The notes under the pieces were generated by a model. The model saw only the letters and a list, made by a program, of their open reading frames with translations. It ran no database searches and had not been told where the DNA came from. Source: Microbacterium ureisolvens (GTDB lineage: Bacteria > Actinomycetota > Actinomycetes > Actinomycetales > Microbacteriaceae). From it: a stretch of 64,000 nt of DNA. Shown here piece after piece: positions 8,272 through 16,909 of this stretch (position 1 is the stretch's first letter; each line of letters starts with the position of its first letter). The stretch covers positions 744,001-808,000 of the forward strand of contig NZ_JAEUAX010000001.1 in assembly GCF_019511645.1 (NCBI RefSeq), read 5' to 3'. The position numbers were made by a program, and so were the translations under genes.

Positions 8272-9775
8272 CCGGGGCCCCCGATTCGATCCGATCCCTC
8301 ACGGCCGCCGCGAATCTGCGGCCGCGGTCCGCGTAGGACGCGAACTGGTCGAAGGATGCCGCGGCGGGAGCGAGCAGAACCACGTCCCCGTCACGCGCCA
8401 CCCCTGCCGCCAGTTCGACGACACGCGCCATGACCTCTTCAGTCTCATCGGCGTCGACCTCGAACACCGGCACCGTCGGCGCGTGTCGCTCGAACGCGGC
8501 GACGACCTCTCCGCGTTCGAGCCCGATGACGATCGCGGCCTTCGCCGCGGCACCGCGCCCGGCGACGAGCTGAGAGATGTCCACGCCCTTGAGCAGACCC
8601 CCCACCACCCATACGGCGCCCGGGTAGGCGGCGAGCGACGAGGCCGCGGCGTGGGGGTTGGTCGCCTTGGAGTCGTCCACCCATGTCACGCCTTCGTGGC
8701 GCGCGACGACCTCGATGCGGTGCGGGTCCAGCCGGAACCCGCGCAGCGCGTCACGGATCGCCACGGGTGCCACGTCCAGCGAGCGCGCGAGCGCCGCCGC
8801 GGCGAGGATGTTGGACACGATGTGCGGCGCCGCGAGGCCGAGCGAGCCGAGCTCCTCCACCGTGGTGAGCTCCAGGACGCTCTTGTGCCGGTCCTCGAGG
8901 AACGCCCGGTCCACGACGATGCCCTCGACGACGCCGAGGTCGCTCGGCCCCGGCACGCCGAGGTCGAAGCCGATGGCGCGGGCACCCTCGACGACGTCGG
9001 CCTCCTCGACCATGCGCTGGGTGGCAGCATCCGCCTTGTTGTACACGCAGGCGACGCGCGTGTTGTCGTACACGTGGGCCTTGGCGGCGCGATACTCCTC
9101 GAACGAGCCGTGCCATTCGAGGTGGTCGTCGGCGAGGTTGAGGCACACGGCGGCGTGCGGGGACAGCGGGTCGGGCGAATCCTGCAGCCCGAGGTACCAG
9201 AGCTGGTGGCTCGACAGCTCGACCACCAGCGCGTCGAAGCCGGAGGGGTCGCGCACCGCGTCGAGCACCGGTGTGCCGATGTTGCCGACCGGCGCGGCGC
9301 GCAGGCCCCCCGCGACGAGCAGGCTGGCCGTGAGACGCGTGGTCGTGGTCTTGCCGTTGGTGCCCGTGATGAGGATCCAGTCGGCGGGGGTGCCGTCCGC
9401 TCGCACCACCTTGTCGCGCACGCGCCATGCGAGCTCGACATCTCCCCACAGTGCGATGTCGTTCTCGCGCGCCCACGAGATGAGCGGATGCCGCGGCGCG
9501 AAGCCCGGCGACGCCACGACGACCTCGGGGGCGAAGTCCACGAGTTCGGCCGGCACCGACGCCAGCGGTCCGGTCCACAGTCGTGCGCCGATGACGGGCA
9601 GCAGGCGCTCGTACTCCTCATCGGCCTTCTCGGTCACGACGAGGACGTCGGCGCCGAGCTCGGCCAGCGTGTCGGCGACGGAGAACCCGGTGACCGACAG
9701 GCCGAGCACGGCGACCCGCAGGCCCTTCCAGTCGGCGTTCCAGCTGGTGAGGGCGCGGAGGCGATCCGAGGTCAT
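8201..9775 (-). CDS. murD: UDP-MurNAc-L-Ala--D-Glu ligase MurD
   Basis: MurD adds D-glutamate to the stem peptide. The 524-residue protein shows the N-terminal Rossmann domain (VAVLGLSVTGFSVADTLAELG), the P-loop TGTNGKTTTTRL, the central NLADDHLEWHG motif and the C-terminal WVDDSKATNPHAA motif that marks MurD. The start at 9775 overlaps the mraY stop as ATGA; an in-frame ATG at 9790 is possible. Its acidic, Asp/Ala-rich tail of about 25 residues is unusual and overlaps the ftsW start. Confidence 0.96.
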   Translation of the reverse strand: MTSDRLRALTSWNADWKGLRVAVLGLSVTGFSVADTLAELGADVLVVTEKADEEYERLLPVIGARLWTGPLASVPAELVDFAPEVVVASPGFAPRHPLISWARENDIALWGDVELAWRVRDKVVRADGTPADWILITGTNGKTTTTRLTASLLVAGGLRAAPVGNIGTPVLDAVRDPSGFDALVVELSSHQLWYLGLQDSPDPLSPHAAVCLNLADDHLEWHGSFEEYRAAKAHVYDNTRVACVYNKADAATQRMVEEADVVEGARAIGFDLGVPGPSDLGVVEGIVVDRAFLEDRHKSVLELTTVEELGSLGLAAPHIVSNILAAAALARSLDVAPVAIRDALRGFRLDPHRIEVVARHEGVTWVDDSKATNPHAAASSLAAYPGAVWVVGGLLKGVDISQLVAGRGAAAKAAIVIGLERGEVVAAFERHAPTVPVFEVDADETEEVMARVVELAAGVARDGDVVLLAPAAASFDQFASYADRGRRFAAAVRDRIESGAPGDDDAAAAEPADAPDPDDSGDRG

Positions 9776-10884
9776 GTGCGAGAGAGCCATTCGACGTAGA
9801 AGAATCCGACACCCGATACCGCCAGGAGGCCGGCGATGATCCACATGCGCACGACGATCGTGACCTCCGACCAGCCCCGCAGCTCGAGATGGTGGTGGAA
9901 CGGGCTCATGAGGAAGAGGCGCTTGCCGCGCGTGATCTTGAAGTAGAGCCGCTGGAGGATGACCGAGCCGGGGCCGATGATGAAGACGCCGGCGACCAGC
10001 ACGGCGAGCAGCTCGGTGCGGGTGAGGATCGCCATCGCGGCGATCACGCCGCCGATGGCCATGGATCCGACGTCACCCATGAAGACCTTGGCCTTGGGGG
10101 CGTTCCACCAGAGGAACCCCACCAGCGCGCCGACGAAGGACGCCGAGATGATGGCCAGATCGAACGGGTCGCGCGTCGGATAGCAGGCGGCCTTCGCCGC
10201 GGCCGAGAGGGCGTCGCTCCCCCAGCACGCCTGATTGAACTGCCAGAAGGCGATGAGGCTGTAGGCGCCGACGACGAAGATCGCCGCTCCCGCCGCCATG
10301 CCGTCGAGGCCGTCGGTCACATTCGTGCTGTTGGAGAACGCGACGCCGATGAAGGTGACCCAGGCGAGGTAGAGGATCCAGCCGGCAATGAGCCCGAGGG
10401 TCATGAACCCGAGGGCCGGCACGTCCCTGAAGACGGAGATGTACGGCGACGCCGGCGTCTGATCGAACTGGTTGGGGAAGTTCAGCGCCACGATGCCGAA
10501 CGGCACCGTGACAGCCACCTGGCCGGCGACCTTGCGCCAGCCGCTCAGGCCCATGAACTTCTGCTGGCGCACCTTCATGTAGTCGTCGATGAAGCCGACC
10601 GCCCCGAGGCCGACCATCATCCAGATCACGAGCAGACCCGAGATCGTCGGAGGGTTGTTGCCGACGTAGCACCCGACCAGGTAGCCGACGATCGTGCCGA
10701 CGATGAAGATCGTGCCGCCCATGGTCGGCGTGCCGCGCTTGGTCTGGTGGTTGGGGTTGCGGATGTCTTCAGGCGTCCGGATCACCTGGCCCCAGCCCCA
10801 TTTGCGGAAGAGCCGCAGGAACACCGGGGTGAGGAAGAGGGTGAATGCCAGCGAGATCGCCGCCGCAGTAAGGAGAGATCTCAC
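9772..10884 (-). CDS. mraY: Phospho-MurNAc-pentapeptide translocase MraY
   Basis: MraY makes lipid I by moving phospho-MurNAc-pentapeptide onto undecaprenyl phosphate. The 370-residue membrane enzyme has about ten helices. Family marks are KRGTPTMGG near the N-terminus, DDYMKVR, the NxxNxxDGxDG-type motif NSTNVTDGLDGMAAG, and FMGDVGSMAIGG followed by PFHHHLELRGWSE. The GTG start at 10884 overlaps the murF stop as GTGA, and the stop overlaps the murD start as ATGA, so murF-mraY-murD are tightly coupled. Confidence 0.97.
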   Translation of the reverse strand: MRSLLTAAAISLAFTLFLTPVFLRLFRKWGWGQVIRTPEDIRNPNHQTKRGTPTMGGTIFIVGTIVGYLVGCYVGNNPPTISGLLVIWMMVGLGAVGFIDDYMKVRQQKFMGLSGWRKVAGQVAVTVPFGIVALNFPNQFDQTPASPYISVFRDVPALGFMTLGLIAGWILYLAWVTFIGVAFSNSTNVTDGLDGMAAGAAIFVVGAYSLIAFWQFNQACWGSDALSAAAKAACYPTRDPFDLAIISASFVGALVGFLWWNAPKAKVFMGDVGSMAIGGVIAAMAILTRTELLAVLVAGVFIIGPGSVILQRLYFKITRGKRLFLMSPFHHHLELRGWSEVTIVVRMWIIAGLLAVSGVGFFYVEWLSRT

Positions 10885-12296
10885 GAGAACGATTCTCCCA
10901 GACGATCGCCGAGGAACCGGAGTCCGGCCGAGTTCGACGACTTCACCAGCACGCGGTCGCCGTCCCGCAGCTCTCCCTGCAGGTAGTCGAACGCCTCGTC
11001 GGCGGTGGAGAAGAAGACGGCCTCGTTGTCCCACGAGCCCTGCGCGACGGCCTCGAGGTACATGCGGCGCGCCGCGTCTCCCACGACGATGATGCGCTGG
11101 ATGCCGAGCCGCACGGCCAGCAGCCCGACGCGATCGTGCTCCTCCTCGGCGTACTCCCCGAGCTCGCTCATCGCCCCGAGCACCGCGACCGTGCGCTCGT
11201 CGGGACCGGTGATCTGCGCGAGGGTGCGCAGGGCCGCCGCCATCGAGTCGGGGCTGGCGTTGTAGGCGTCGTTGATGATGCGCACGCGCTCCGACCCGAG
11301 CGGCTGCATGCGCCACCGCTCGGCGATCTCCACGGTCTCGAGGCGCGCGACCGCGTCGGCGAGGGAGACCCCGAGCGTCGTCGCGGCGGCGATCGCGGCC
11401 AGGGCGTTCATGACGTGATGCTCGCCCAGCACCCGCAGGCGCAGCGGCACCGAGACGCCGTCGGCGGTGACGGTGAACGAGGTTCCGGATGCCGTGACCA
11501 CCACGTCGTCGGCACGCACGTCCGTCGCGGCCGGGCCGCGGCCGAACCAGCGCACCGAAGCGCCCCGCTCGGCGGCGATGGGGGCCATCGCCGAGACGCG
11601 CGCGTCGTCGGCGTTGAGCACCGCCACTCCCCCGGTGCTCAGCGCGCGCACGAGCTCGGACTTGGCGTGGAAGGTCGCCTCGATCCCGCCGAATCCGCCC
11701 GCGTGCGCCATGCCCACCATGAGCACGACGCCGACGTCGGGATCGACGAGCCCCGCGAGCCGGGCGATCTCGCCGGGCGCGCTCGCGCCGAACTCGCTGA
11801 CGAGGTACTTCGTGGACCCGGTCACGCGCAGCATCGTGAGCGGAGCGCCGACCTCGTTGTTGAACGACGCCTTCGGCGACACCGTCTCGCCCTCGCCCTC
11901 GAGGATGCGGGCGAGCAGATTCTTCGTCGTCGTCTTGCCGTTCGACCCGGTGATGCCGACGACGCGCAGGTCTCCGGCATCCTTCACCGTCTTCACGACC
12001 TCGCGCGCGAGGTCCGCGAGCGCGGCGACTGCATCGGGCACCACGATCTGGGACACGGATGCCTCGACCCGCCGCTCGACGAGGGCGAGAGCGGCGCCCT
12101 TGTCGACGGCGGCGTCGACGAACAGGTGCCCGTCGGTCTCTTCCCCGGGCTTGGCTACGAAGATGCCGCCAGCCTCGATGAGTCGTGAGTCGGTGTCGAC
12201 GGCCCCCGACACGACGGTGTCGAGGGTGTCGTCGTTCGCGAGGTGCACCTCGCCCGAAACGGCACGGGCGATCTGGGCGATGTTGAGCGCGATCAT
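10881..12296 (-). CDS. murF: UDP-MurNAc-tripeptide--D-Ala-D-Ala ligase MurF
   Basis: MurF adds the D-Ala-D-Ala dipeptide, completing the UDP-MurNAc-pentapeptide. The 471-residue protein has the N-terminal MurF substrate domain, the P-loop GITGSNGKTTTKNLLA (about residue 120), and the C-terminal ligase domain with INDAYNASPDSMAAAL and AVLGAMSELGEYAEEEH typical of MurF. I start it at 12296 (MIALNIAQIARAVSGEV), with GGAG upstream; a GTG at 12323 would add nine unrelated residues. The preceding gene is ftsI, not murE, with only 26 nt between them. Confidence 0.96.
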   Translation of the reverse strand: MIALNIAQIARAVSGEVHLANDDTLDTVVSGAVDTDSRLIEAGGIFVAKPGEETDGHLFVDAAVDKGAALALVERRVEASVSQIVVPDAVAALADLAREVVKTVKDAGDLRVVGITGSNGKTTTKNLLARILEGEGETVSPKASFNNEVGAPLTMLRVTGSTKYLVSEFGASAPGEIARLAGLVDPDVGVVLMVGMAHAGGFGGIEATFHAKSELVRALSTGGVAVLNADDARVSAMAPIAAERGASVRWFGRGPAATDVRADDVVVTASGTSFTVTADGVSVPLRLRVLGEHHVMNALAAIAAATTLGVSLADAVARLETVEIAERWRMQPLGSERVRIINDAYNASPDSMAAALRTLAQITGPDERTVAVLGAMSELGEYAEEEHDRVGLLAVRLGIQRIIVVGDAARRMYLEAVAQGSWDNEAVFFSTADEAFDYLQGELRDGDRVLVKSSNSAGLRFLGDRLGESFS

Positions 12297-12322
12297 GTGG
12301 GGAACTCCGGAAGCTCGGGACA

Positions 12323-14107
12323 CTACCCGAACTTGGGCAGCAGCTCCGGCGACGTCGTCGAGGGCATGACGCGGTAGGTCTTGAGAACCTGGGTCATGGC
12401 CTTCTGGAACGCGGTCGCGTTGGCCGCAGACGATGTTACCTTCGTCGGCTCGTCGAGGGTGACGACGACGACGTACTCGGGGTCGTCGGCCGGGGCGAAG
12501 CCGACCATCGTGGTGTAGTAGACGCCGGCCTTGTAGTTGCCCTGGCCGTCGCTCTTCTCACCCGTGCCCGTCTTGCCGCCGAGCCGGTAACCGGGGATCG
12601 CGACCGTCTTGGCGTAGGGCGCCTGCAGGAACACGTTCTCGAGCATCTCTCGCATCTGCGCCGACGTGCTCTCGCTGACGACCCGCTCCGGCTCGGCGAG
12701 GTCCGGCTCGACGACCGTGCCGTCGGCCTTGGTGCACGATTCGATGATCTGCAGCGGCATCTTGACGCCGCCGTTCACGATCGCGCCGTACGCCCGGGCG
12801 AGTTCGGGCATGGTCGTGGTGACACCCTGGCCGAACGAGGTGTTGAGTGTCGTCTGGGCGCCCCACTGGTCTGCCGGGTAGATGAGCCCCTGGCCTTCGC
12901 CGGGATACCCCGAGGCGGTGCCCTCGCCGATGCCGAAGCGCTTGAAGTAGTCGTAGCGCGTCTGCTTGTCGACCTTCTGGCTGAACTTCGAGATGCCCGC
13001 GTTCGACGAGTCGATGAGCACACCGGTGAGCGTGTAGGTGTACGCCGGGTGCTGGAAGGAGTCGCGCACGCGCGCGCCCCCGTCGAAGTTCTCGAGACCC
13101 GATGCCACCACGGTCGAGTCCGGCGTCTGACCGCCGGCATCGATGACGGTCGCCGCAGTCAGGCCCTTGAAGGTCGACCCGGGCTCGAACCAGTCGGTGA
13201 AGATGCTGCTCGTGCGGTCCTTCACCTCGGCCGCGGCGAAGTCGTTGGGGTCGACCGTCGGGTATTCGGCGGCGGCGCGCACCTTGCCGGTCTTCACCTC
13301 GTAGACGAGGATCGCGCCGCGCTGCGCGGCCATCGTCTGCGTCTGCTCGGCGATGAGCTGCTGCATGTACCACTGCAGATCGCGGTCGATCGTCAGCTGC
13401 AGCGTGCCGCCGTCCGTGGCGGGCGTCTCCTGCTCGGTGCCCGGGATGACGACGCCGTCCTTGCCCTTCTCGTACGTGCGCGTGCCGTTCGTCGCGGCGA
13501 GGCAGTCGTTCTGGGATTGCTCGAGACTCTCGAGCGGGGTGCCGTCGGCTCCGACGAAGCCGATGAGGTTGCCGGCGACCGCGCCGTCAGGGTACGTGCG
13601 CGCGGGGTGCGAGACGCATGCGATGTACGGCGTCTTGAGGTCGGCCAGTGCGCGGAACTGCTCCGTCGACACGCCCGTCTTCAGCACCGCGTACTGCGAG
13701 TTCGGGTCCTCGGCGAGGGCGGTGCCCACGATCGCACGGACCTCTTCGGGCGTCTGCCCGGTGATCTCGGCGACGTCGTTCGACACGTCCGCCCACAGCC
13801 GGTCGTCCGAGTCGCCCGCGAGCACCTGCTCGTCGATCTGCGTGATGAGCAGCGGAGACAGCTGGCAGTCATAGCGAAGGATGCTGCCCGCCAGAGTCTG
13901 CCCGTTGGTGTCGACGATCGCGCCGCGGGTGCCGTAGAGCGTCTGCTCGCCGGCGAAGGCGACGTCGAGAGAGTCCTTGATGTGGTCGTCGGCGTTCACG
14001 ACCTGGATGTCGACGAGGCGCACGATGAATCCGGCGAGCACCGCCAGCACGACGGCCAGGGCCACGACGGTTCGGCGGCGGGGACTTCTCGTGCTTCGTG
14101 TCGTCAT
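12323..14107 (-). CDS. ftsI: Septal transpeptidase FtsI (class B PBP)
   Basis: FtsI cross-links septal peptidoglycan on the outer face. The 594-residue protein has a basic N-terminus, one membrane anchor (TVVALAVVLAVLAGFIVRLV, about residues 14-33), the PBP dimerisation domain, and the transpeptidase domain with the three active-site motifs: S311-T-F-K, S367-S-N and K512-T-G. There is no PASTA domain. The start at 14107 (MTTRSTRSPRRR) is chosen by the position of the membrane helix; longer readings to 14785 are out of family. Its ribosome site is weak. Confidence 0.96.
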   Translation of the reverse strand: MTTRSTRSPRRRTVVALAVVLAVLAGFIVRLVDIQVVNADDHIKDSLDVAFAGEQTLYGTRGAIVDTNGQTLAGSILRYDCQLSPLLITQIDEQVLAGDSDDRLWADVSNDVAEITGQTPEEVRAIVGTALAEDPNSQYAVLKTGVSTEQFRALADLKTPYIACVSHPARTYPDGAVAGNLIGFVGADGTPLESLEQSQNDCLAATNGTRTYEKGKDGVVIPGTEQETPATDGGTLQLTIDRDLQWYMQQLIAEQTQTMAAQRGAILVYEVKTGKVRAAAEYPTVDPNDFAAAEVKDRTSSIFTDWFEPGSTFKGLTAATVIDAGGQTPDSTVVASGLENFDGGARVRDSFQHPAYTYTLTGVLIDSSNAGISKFSQKVDKQTRYDYFKRFGIGEGTASGYPGEGQGLIYPADQWGAQTTLNTSFGQGVTTTMPELARAYGAIVNGGVKMPLQIIESCTKADGTVVEPDLAEPERVVSESTSAQMREMLENVFLQAPYAKTVAIPGYRLGGKTGTGEKSDGQGNYKAGVYYTTMVGFAPADDPEYVVVVTLDEPTKVTSSAANATAFQKAMTQVLKTYRVMPSTTSPELLPKFG

Positions 14108-14175
14108 CTGCGTCTCGTGCTCTGCGCCTCGTGCAGTGGGGCGTCTCGATCGGTTCTCGGCTCGGCGTCGTCGCT

Positions 14176-14778
14176 TCAGTGTGTGCTCGGAGTGGGCAGT
14201 CCATCCGTGATCGGCGGCGGAGTGTTGCCCACTCCGCCGTCGGGCGTCTCGGCGACCTCGACCGGCAGCCCGTCGATGGTCGCGTCGGGCACGGTGACGA
14301 GAGGGGTGTTCGTGATGAGCGCGTTGGGCACCGATCCGCGGCCGATCGCGTCGACCGACGAGGTGCCCATCGCGACCTCGGACGGACCGAGGATCGCGCC
14401 GTCGCTGAGGCGAAGGTAACTGGGCGCTTCGTTGATGACCATGCCGAGCGCGGCCGCGTTCGCGGCCAGGTACTGGGGGGAGCTCAGGCCGGCGACGTCG
14501 TCGTACAGGATCTGCTTCTCGTACGTGAGGTCGCGCTGCTCCTTCGTCAGGGCTGCGATCTCGTACGTGCCCTGCGTCGTCATGATCGACAGCGACATCT
14601 GGGCAGCGGCGATGAGGAACGCCCCCAGCACCGCCACGATGCCGTAGAAGAGCTTCGGGCGACGCCGGCGTGCCGGCGCGTCGAGCACCCGCAGCCGGCG
14701 GCGCGGGGCATCCGTCCTTTCCGGGGCGACGGCCCGGCCGAGGCGCGCGCTGGTGGTGGCGTTCGCGATCGTGCTCAT
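14176..14778 (-). CDS. ftsL: FtsL-like septum-formation protein
   Basis: This 200-residue bitopic protein lies between rsmH and ftsI, where ftsL is expected. A basic cytoplasmic N-terminus of about 42 residues is followed by one membrane helix ([21 protein letters not shown]) and then a coiled-coil-like stretch ([26 protein letters not shown]) typical of FtsL/DivIC. The remaining 90 residues are low-complexity and Pro/Thr/Gly-rich, longer than most FtsL. The start at 14778 overlaps the rsmH stop as ATGA. FtsL evolves fast, so the name rests on place and topology. Confidence 0.8.
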   Translation of the reverse strand: MSTIANATTSARLGRAVAPERTDAPRRRLRVLDAPARRRRPKLFYGIVAVLGAFLIAAAQMSLSIMTTQGTYEIAALTKEQRDLTYEKQILYDDVAGLSSPQYLAANAAALGMVINEAPSYLRLSDGAILGPSEVAMGTSSVDAIGRGSVPNALITNTPLVTVPDATIDGLPVEVAETPDGGVGNTPPPITDGLPTPSTH

Positions 14779-15749
14779 GCGGCACCCTCCGCGTGCTCGG
14801 GCCTCACGCGCTCAGCGGCTCGGAGGCGCACCGGCGTCGCGCGCGGGTTGACCGCGCGCTCCTCGTCGGTGGCGAGCTCGGCACCTTTGACGAGCAGTCG
14901 GAACTTCGGCGCGTGCTCGGGCAGCTCGACCGGCAGCCCCTGAGGAGCGGTCGACGCCGAGGCATCGGCGAACGCGCGCTTCACGAGCCTGTCTTCGAGG
15001 GACTGGTACGAGAGCACGACGATGCGGCCCCCGACCGGAAGGATGCCGAGCGCCGACGGCACCGCACGCTCGAGCACCGACAGCTCGCGGTTCACCTCGA
15101 TGCGCAGCGCCTGGAACACGCGCTTCGCGGGGTGGCCGGTGCGCTGGGCGGCGGCGGGAGTCGCCGCCTGCAGGATCTCGACCAGCCGGCCGGACCGCTC
15201 GATCGGCGCCTCCGCGCGCGCGGCGATGATCGCGCGGGCGTAGCGACCCGCGAGCTTCTCCTCGCCGTACCGCTCGAAGATGCGGCGCAGGTCTCCCTCG
15301 CCGTATGTCGCCAGGATGTCGGCGGCCGTCGTCCCCGCCGACTGGTCCATGCGCATGTCGAGCGGCGCATCCTGCGCGTACGCGAAGCCGCGGTCGGCGA
15401 CATCGAGCTGCAGCGACGAGACGCCCAGATCGAACAGGATGCCGTCTGCCGCGGAGAATCCGCTCGAGGTCACCGCGTCCGCGATGCCGTCGTAGACGGT
15501 GTGCACGAGGTGCACGCGGTCGCCGAAGGGAGCGAGGCGCTCGCCCGCGATGCGGAGGGCGTCGGTGTCGCGGTCGAGGCCGACGAGCTGGAGCTTCGGG
15601 AAGCGCTGCAGGAACGCCTCGGAGTGGCCGCCCATGCCGAGCGTGGCGTCGACGAAGACCGCGCCGTCGCGCTCGAGCGCAGGTGCCAGCAGCTCGATGC
15701 AGCGCTCGAGCATGACGGGGGTGTGGATGTCGCGCGGGTTCATCATCAT
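14775..15749 (-). CDS. rsmH: 16S rRNA m4C1402 methyltransferase RsmH
   Basis: RsmH methylates N4 of C1402 in 16S rRNA using SAM. The 324-residue enzyme shows the family N-terminus [15 protein letters not shown], the SAM loop [35 protein letters not shown] and [12 protein letters not shown]. Three ATG codons in a row (15749-15741) make the exact start uncertain by up to two residues. It follows mraZ by about 100 nt, which include a short CCTGATCCCCA direct repeat. Confidence 0.96.
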   Translation of the reverse strand: MMMNPRDIHTPVMLERCIELLAPALERDGAVFVDATLGMGGHSEAFLQRFPKLQLVGLDRDTDALRIAGERLAPFGDRVHLVHTVYDGIADAVTSSGFSAADGILFDLGVSSLQLDVADRGFAYAQDAPLDMRMDQSAGTTAADILATYGEGDLRRIFERYGEEKLAGRYARAIIAARAEAPIERSGRLVEILQAATPAAAQRTGHPAKRVFQALRIEVNRELSVLERAVPSALGILPVGGRIVVLSYQSLEDRLVKRAFADASASTAPQGLPVELPEHAPKFRLLVKGAELATDEERAVNPRATPVRLRAAERVRPEHAEGAA

Positions 15750-15852
15750 CGCCCGGCGGTCCTGATCCCCAGACCCTGATCCCCATCCGCTCCGACCTGG
15801 CGCCGGGGAAGTGGCGTCAGGGCACGAGCAGCTGGGAGTCACGGCCGAGGGG

Positions 15853-16284
15853 TCAGAACAGCCCCGGAATCACCTCCTGCTCCAGCTCGGCGTAGCTCTC
15901 TTCGTTGGCCTCGGCGTAGGTGTTCCACGCCGTGGCGTCCCAGATCTCGGCGTGAGCGCCTACGCCGGTGACGACGAGGTCGCGCTCCAGGCCGGCGTAT
16001 GCGCGCAGCGGAGGGGGGATCGTGATGCGGTTCTGGCTGTCGGGCTTCTCGGCGCTCGCGCCGGAGAGGAACATGCGCAGGAAATCGCGCGCCTGCTTGT
16101 TCGCGAGCGGCGCCTCACGGATGCGGTCGTGCACCCGCTCGAACTCCTTCTCGCTGAACACGTACAGGCAGCGGTCCTGTCCGCGCGTCACGACGACACC
16201 CCCACCAAGGTCGTCGCGGAACTTCGCCGGGAGGATGACGCGCCCTTTGTCGTCGAGCTTGGGTGTGTGCGTGCCCAAAAGCAT
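15853..16284 (-). CDS. mraZ: Transcriptional regulator MraZ
   Basis: MraZ is the AbrB-like regulator that heads division clusters and represses or tunes its own operon. The 143-residue protein has two MraZ repeats: [26 protein letters not shown] at the N-terminus and [18 protein letters not shown] in the middle, each with the DxxGRxxxP-like DNA-binding motif. The start at 16284 ([11 protein letters not shown]) matches the family. Three putative MraZ boxes lie 41-66 nt upstream. Confidence 0.95.
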   Translation of the reverse strand: MLLGTHTPKLDDKGRVILPAKFRDDLGGGVVVTRGQDRCLYVFSEKEFERVHDRIREAPLANKQARDFLRMFLSGASAEKPDSQNRITIPPPLRAYAGLERDLVVTGVGAHAEIWDATAWNTYAEANEESYAELEQEVIPGLF

Positions 16285-16324
16285 CGGTACATCACACCCC
16301 CTTCGTCCGGCCCCCCGGGTTGTG

Positions 16325-16350
16325 CGCCACTTTACTCCACTCTCCTCCAC
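16325..16350 (-). promoter_or_regulatory. MraZ-binding boxes (three direct repeats)
   Basis: Read on the minus strand, three hexamers GTGGAG, GTGGAG and GTGGCG occur exactly 10 bp apart (16350-16345, 16340-16335, 16330-16325). This matches the direct-repeat operator known for MraZ in other bacteria (GTGG-type boxes one helical turn apart upstream of mraZ). It supports autoregulation of the whole division cluster. Confidence 0.8.
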
Positions 16351-16422
16351 TTTGCTACCGATTCGTGATCCGACGCTCCCGTCTCCCGCCCGAAGGGATG
16401 CAAGGGCGCGTGTTCGGGCAAC

Positions 16423-16452
16423 AAAAAAGCACCGACCCGAAGGTCGGTGCTT
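16423..16452 (-). terminator. Rho-independent terminator of the DUF3040 gene
   Basis: A 10-bp GC-rich stem (AGCACCGACC and its complement, 16429-16451 region) with a tetraloop is followed on the minus strand by a run of six Ts. It lies about 30 nt after the stop of the leftward gene at 16481-16846 and isolates the mraZ promoter from upstream transcription. Confidence 0.85.
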
Positions 16453-16480
16453 CTCGTGCCGGTTCAGGCGGCGGGGACGC

Positions 16481-16846
16481 TCAGCGCTCCCCTTGCCTCT
16501 TGTCCCAGCGGTCGTTCATGCGGTCCATGAACGAAGAGCTGTTCTGGGGTTTGGCGGGTCGATCGGATTCGACTCTCACCTTGCCCGGGCCACGACCGGG
16601 CGTGACGGCGAGGAGCACCCCGCCCAGCATCACGACGAACCCGATGACGCCGACGACGATCAACTGCTGTGAGACCCCGACGATGAGCCCGCCGAGCCCG
16701 AGCAGCACGAGGATCGTGCCGTAGACGATGTTGCGATAGCTCAGAGTGCGTCCGTCGCGGGGCGCGCTGACGACATCCGCGTCGTTGCGCATGAGATGGC
16801 GTTCCATCTCGTCCAGCAGGCGCTGCTCCTGTTCGGAGAGTGGCAT
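16481..16846 (-). CDS. DUF3040 membrane protein
   Basis: This 121-residue protein has the DUF3040 N-terminus [19 protein letters not shown], then two adjacent membrane helices ([19 protein letters not shown] and [20 protein letters not shown]) and a basic cytoplasmic tail ([16 protein letters not shown]). DUF3040 proteins are actinobacterial, of unknown function, and often sit next to mraZ (Rv2169c in M. tuberculosis). The start at 16846 has GAGGGGGA just upstream. It ends in its own terminator. Confidence 0.9.
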   Translation of the reverse strand: MPLSEQEQRLLDEMERHLMRNDADVVSAPRDGRTLSYRNIVYGTILVLLGLGGLIVGVSQQLIVVGVIGFVVMLGGVLLAVTPGRGPGKVRVESDRPAKPQNSSSFMDRMNDRWDKRQGER

Positions 16847-16897
16847 GCTTCCCCCTCTGTACTTCGGTGGCTCGATTGTACGCGTGCCGTTCCTCAC

Positions 16898-16903
16898 TAG
16901 GCT
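16898..16903 (+). promoter_or_regulatory. -10 box for leaderless polyprenyl synthase mRNA
   Basis: TAGGCT at 16898-16903 lies six nt before the GTG start at 16910. A weak TTGTAC lies 16 nt upstream of the box. No ribosome site separates box and start, so the transcript is probably leaderless. Confidence 0.6.
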
Positions 16904-16909
16904 AGGCCC

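Noticed and set aside
10885..11316. Extended MraY reading upstream of 10884
   Set aside because: The extra residues are Arg-rich frame noise inside murF; the GTGA overlap and the family N-terminus fix the start at 10884.
14108..14785. Extended FtsI reading upstream of 14107
   Set aside because: It would overlap the ftsL-like gene completely and is His/Arg-rich noise.
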